From the NCBI GenBank assembly GCA_016745215.1, contig CP050890.1, positions 7,581,001 through 7,645,000 of the forward strand: a stretch of DNA of 64,000 nucleotides, read 5' to 3'. The notes beneath the pieces were generated by a model. It was not told where the DNA came from. It did no database searches and worked only from the letters and a program-made list of their open reading frames with translations. The stretch comes from Thiohalocapsa sp. PB-PSB1. Its GTDB lineage: Bacteria; Pseudomonadota; Gammaproteobacteria; Chromatiales; Chromatiaceae. Positions 63,675-64,000 of the stretch are shown here, piece by piece; the first letter of the stretch is position 1; the number at the start of each line of letters is the position of its first letter. The position numbers were made by a program, and so were the translations under genes.

Positions 63675-63730
63675 GATATCGGCGGTTCGACCATAGATCG
63701 AAGCGCTAACATTCAAATCCAGCCGACGCC

Positions 63731-63757
63731 AAAAAGCAGAGCGAAGCTCTGCTTTTT
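63731..63757. terminator. Bidirectional rho-independent terminator
   Basis: AAAAAGCAGAGC, loop GAA, GCTCTGCTTTTT: a perfect 12-bp stem with U-tract in both directions. It lies 57 bases after the CHAT frame stop. Confidence 0.85.
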
Positions 63758-63944
63758 AGCGCAGCTGATTTGAGCGTTGGACTAAATAAATAACCCCCAC
63801 CATCAAAGCACGCCAACGTATCAACCAACTGAAGGATCCATCACCACGGGCACGCGGGATCGCCCCCCTTCCGCGCACGCTCTCAGAACCTGTCTGGCAA
63901 AAAATCTCCATCAACGTCAAGTACTTTTTCTTCGAGGACAAGCT

Positions 63945-64000
63945 ATGGGATACCCGAGTGACCTGACGGACGCCGAATGGGCGCTGATCGAACACTATTT
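63945..64000 (+). CDS. IS transposase N-terminus (IS5-type), cut by window end
   Basis: The frame begins M-G-Y-P-S-D-L-T-D-A-E-W-A-L-I-E, the typical N-terminus of IS5-group transposases (IS4/5 DUF4096 domain). Only 18 codons are visible. A gaggacaag sequence precedes the ATG. Confidence 0.8.
   Translation, partial: MGYPSDLTDAEWALIEHY

Overview
The window looks like a piece of a GC-rich gammaproteobacterial chromosome, probably Chromatiales (purple sulfur bacterium-like). Support: the rho / trxA / rhlB neighbourhood, a class A RNase P RNA, pyrD, sfsA, a GMP/IMP-nucleotidase-type HAD gene, and the dense intergenic repeats that resemble Chromatiaceae genomes. The taxon is an inference; no rRNA or other marker is present.

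Layout. 1-1670: array of about 190-bp repeats interrupted by a MITE. 1857-4706: btaA-btaB-plcP-like genes for phosphorus-free betaine lipids, next to a malQ stub. 5209-8218: small envelope proteins and a TraB-family protein. 8270-16642: accessory island with transposase debris at both ends, holding two divergent GntR/UTRA-type regulators, a possible phosphodiester-glycosidase-like protein and a 1333-residue protein with a ROK/PanK-like actin-fold ATPase half. 17331-21850: secreted acidic peptide, three-gene coiled-coil operon, orphan antitoxin. 21947-27317: pyrD, rnpB, DUF1295 protein, RNA m5C methyltransferase, small unknown protein. 27629-29528: IS630 element inside an integron-integrase remnant. 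30047-38823: tightly coupled ten-gene cluster (hydrolase, sulfotransferase, two DUF1214-like proteins, ICMT-like methyltransferase, FAD oxidoreductase, fatty acyl-AMP ligase, ACP, diiron desaturase-like protein, thioesterase). 38940-44700: decayed genes and repeats, DUF2237 protein, aspartoacylase-like protein. 44702-55143: gshA-type ligase, murU, PqiA-like, rho, trxA, rhlB, HAD nucleotidase, sfsA. 55153-61117: spermidine-synthase/FMN/polyferredoxin fusion, MEMO-AMMECR1 fusion, HypC-like chaperone. 61218-64000: dead RAYT, tandem repeats, twice-frameshifted CHAT protease gene, start of an IS transposase.

The best candidates for an undescribed system are the 30047-38823 lipid-type biosynthetic cluster (activation on a FAAL, carriage on an ACP, desaturation, redox, methyl and sulfo tailoring, thioesterase release) and the 8894-15718 island (ASKHA megaprotein plus paired GntR regulators around a palindromic operator). 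The fused electron-transfer protein at 55153 with its MEMO-AMMECR1 neighbour is a third. The window is also a good natural laboratory for non-autonomous repeats: three complete MITE-A insertions with 9-bp target duplications, a second MITE type with the same duplication sequence, and a ~600-700-bp family B that abuts gene ends.
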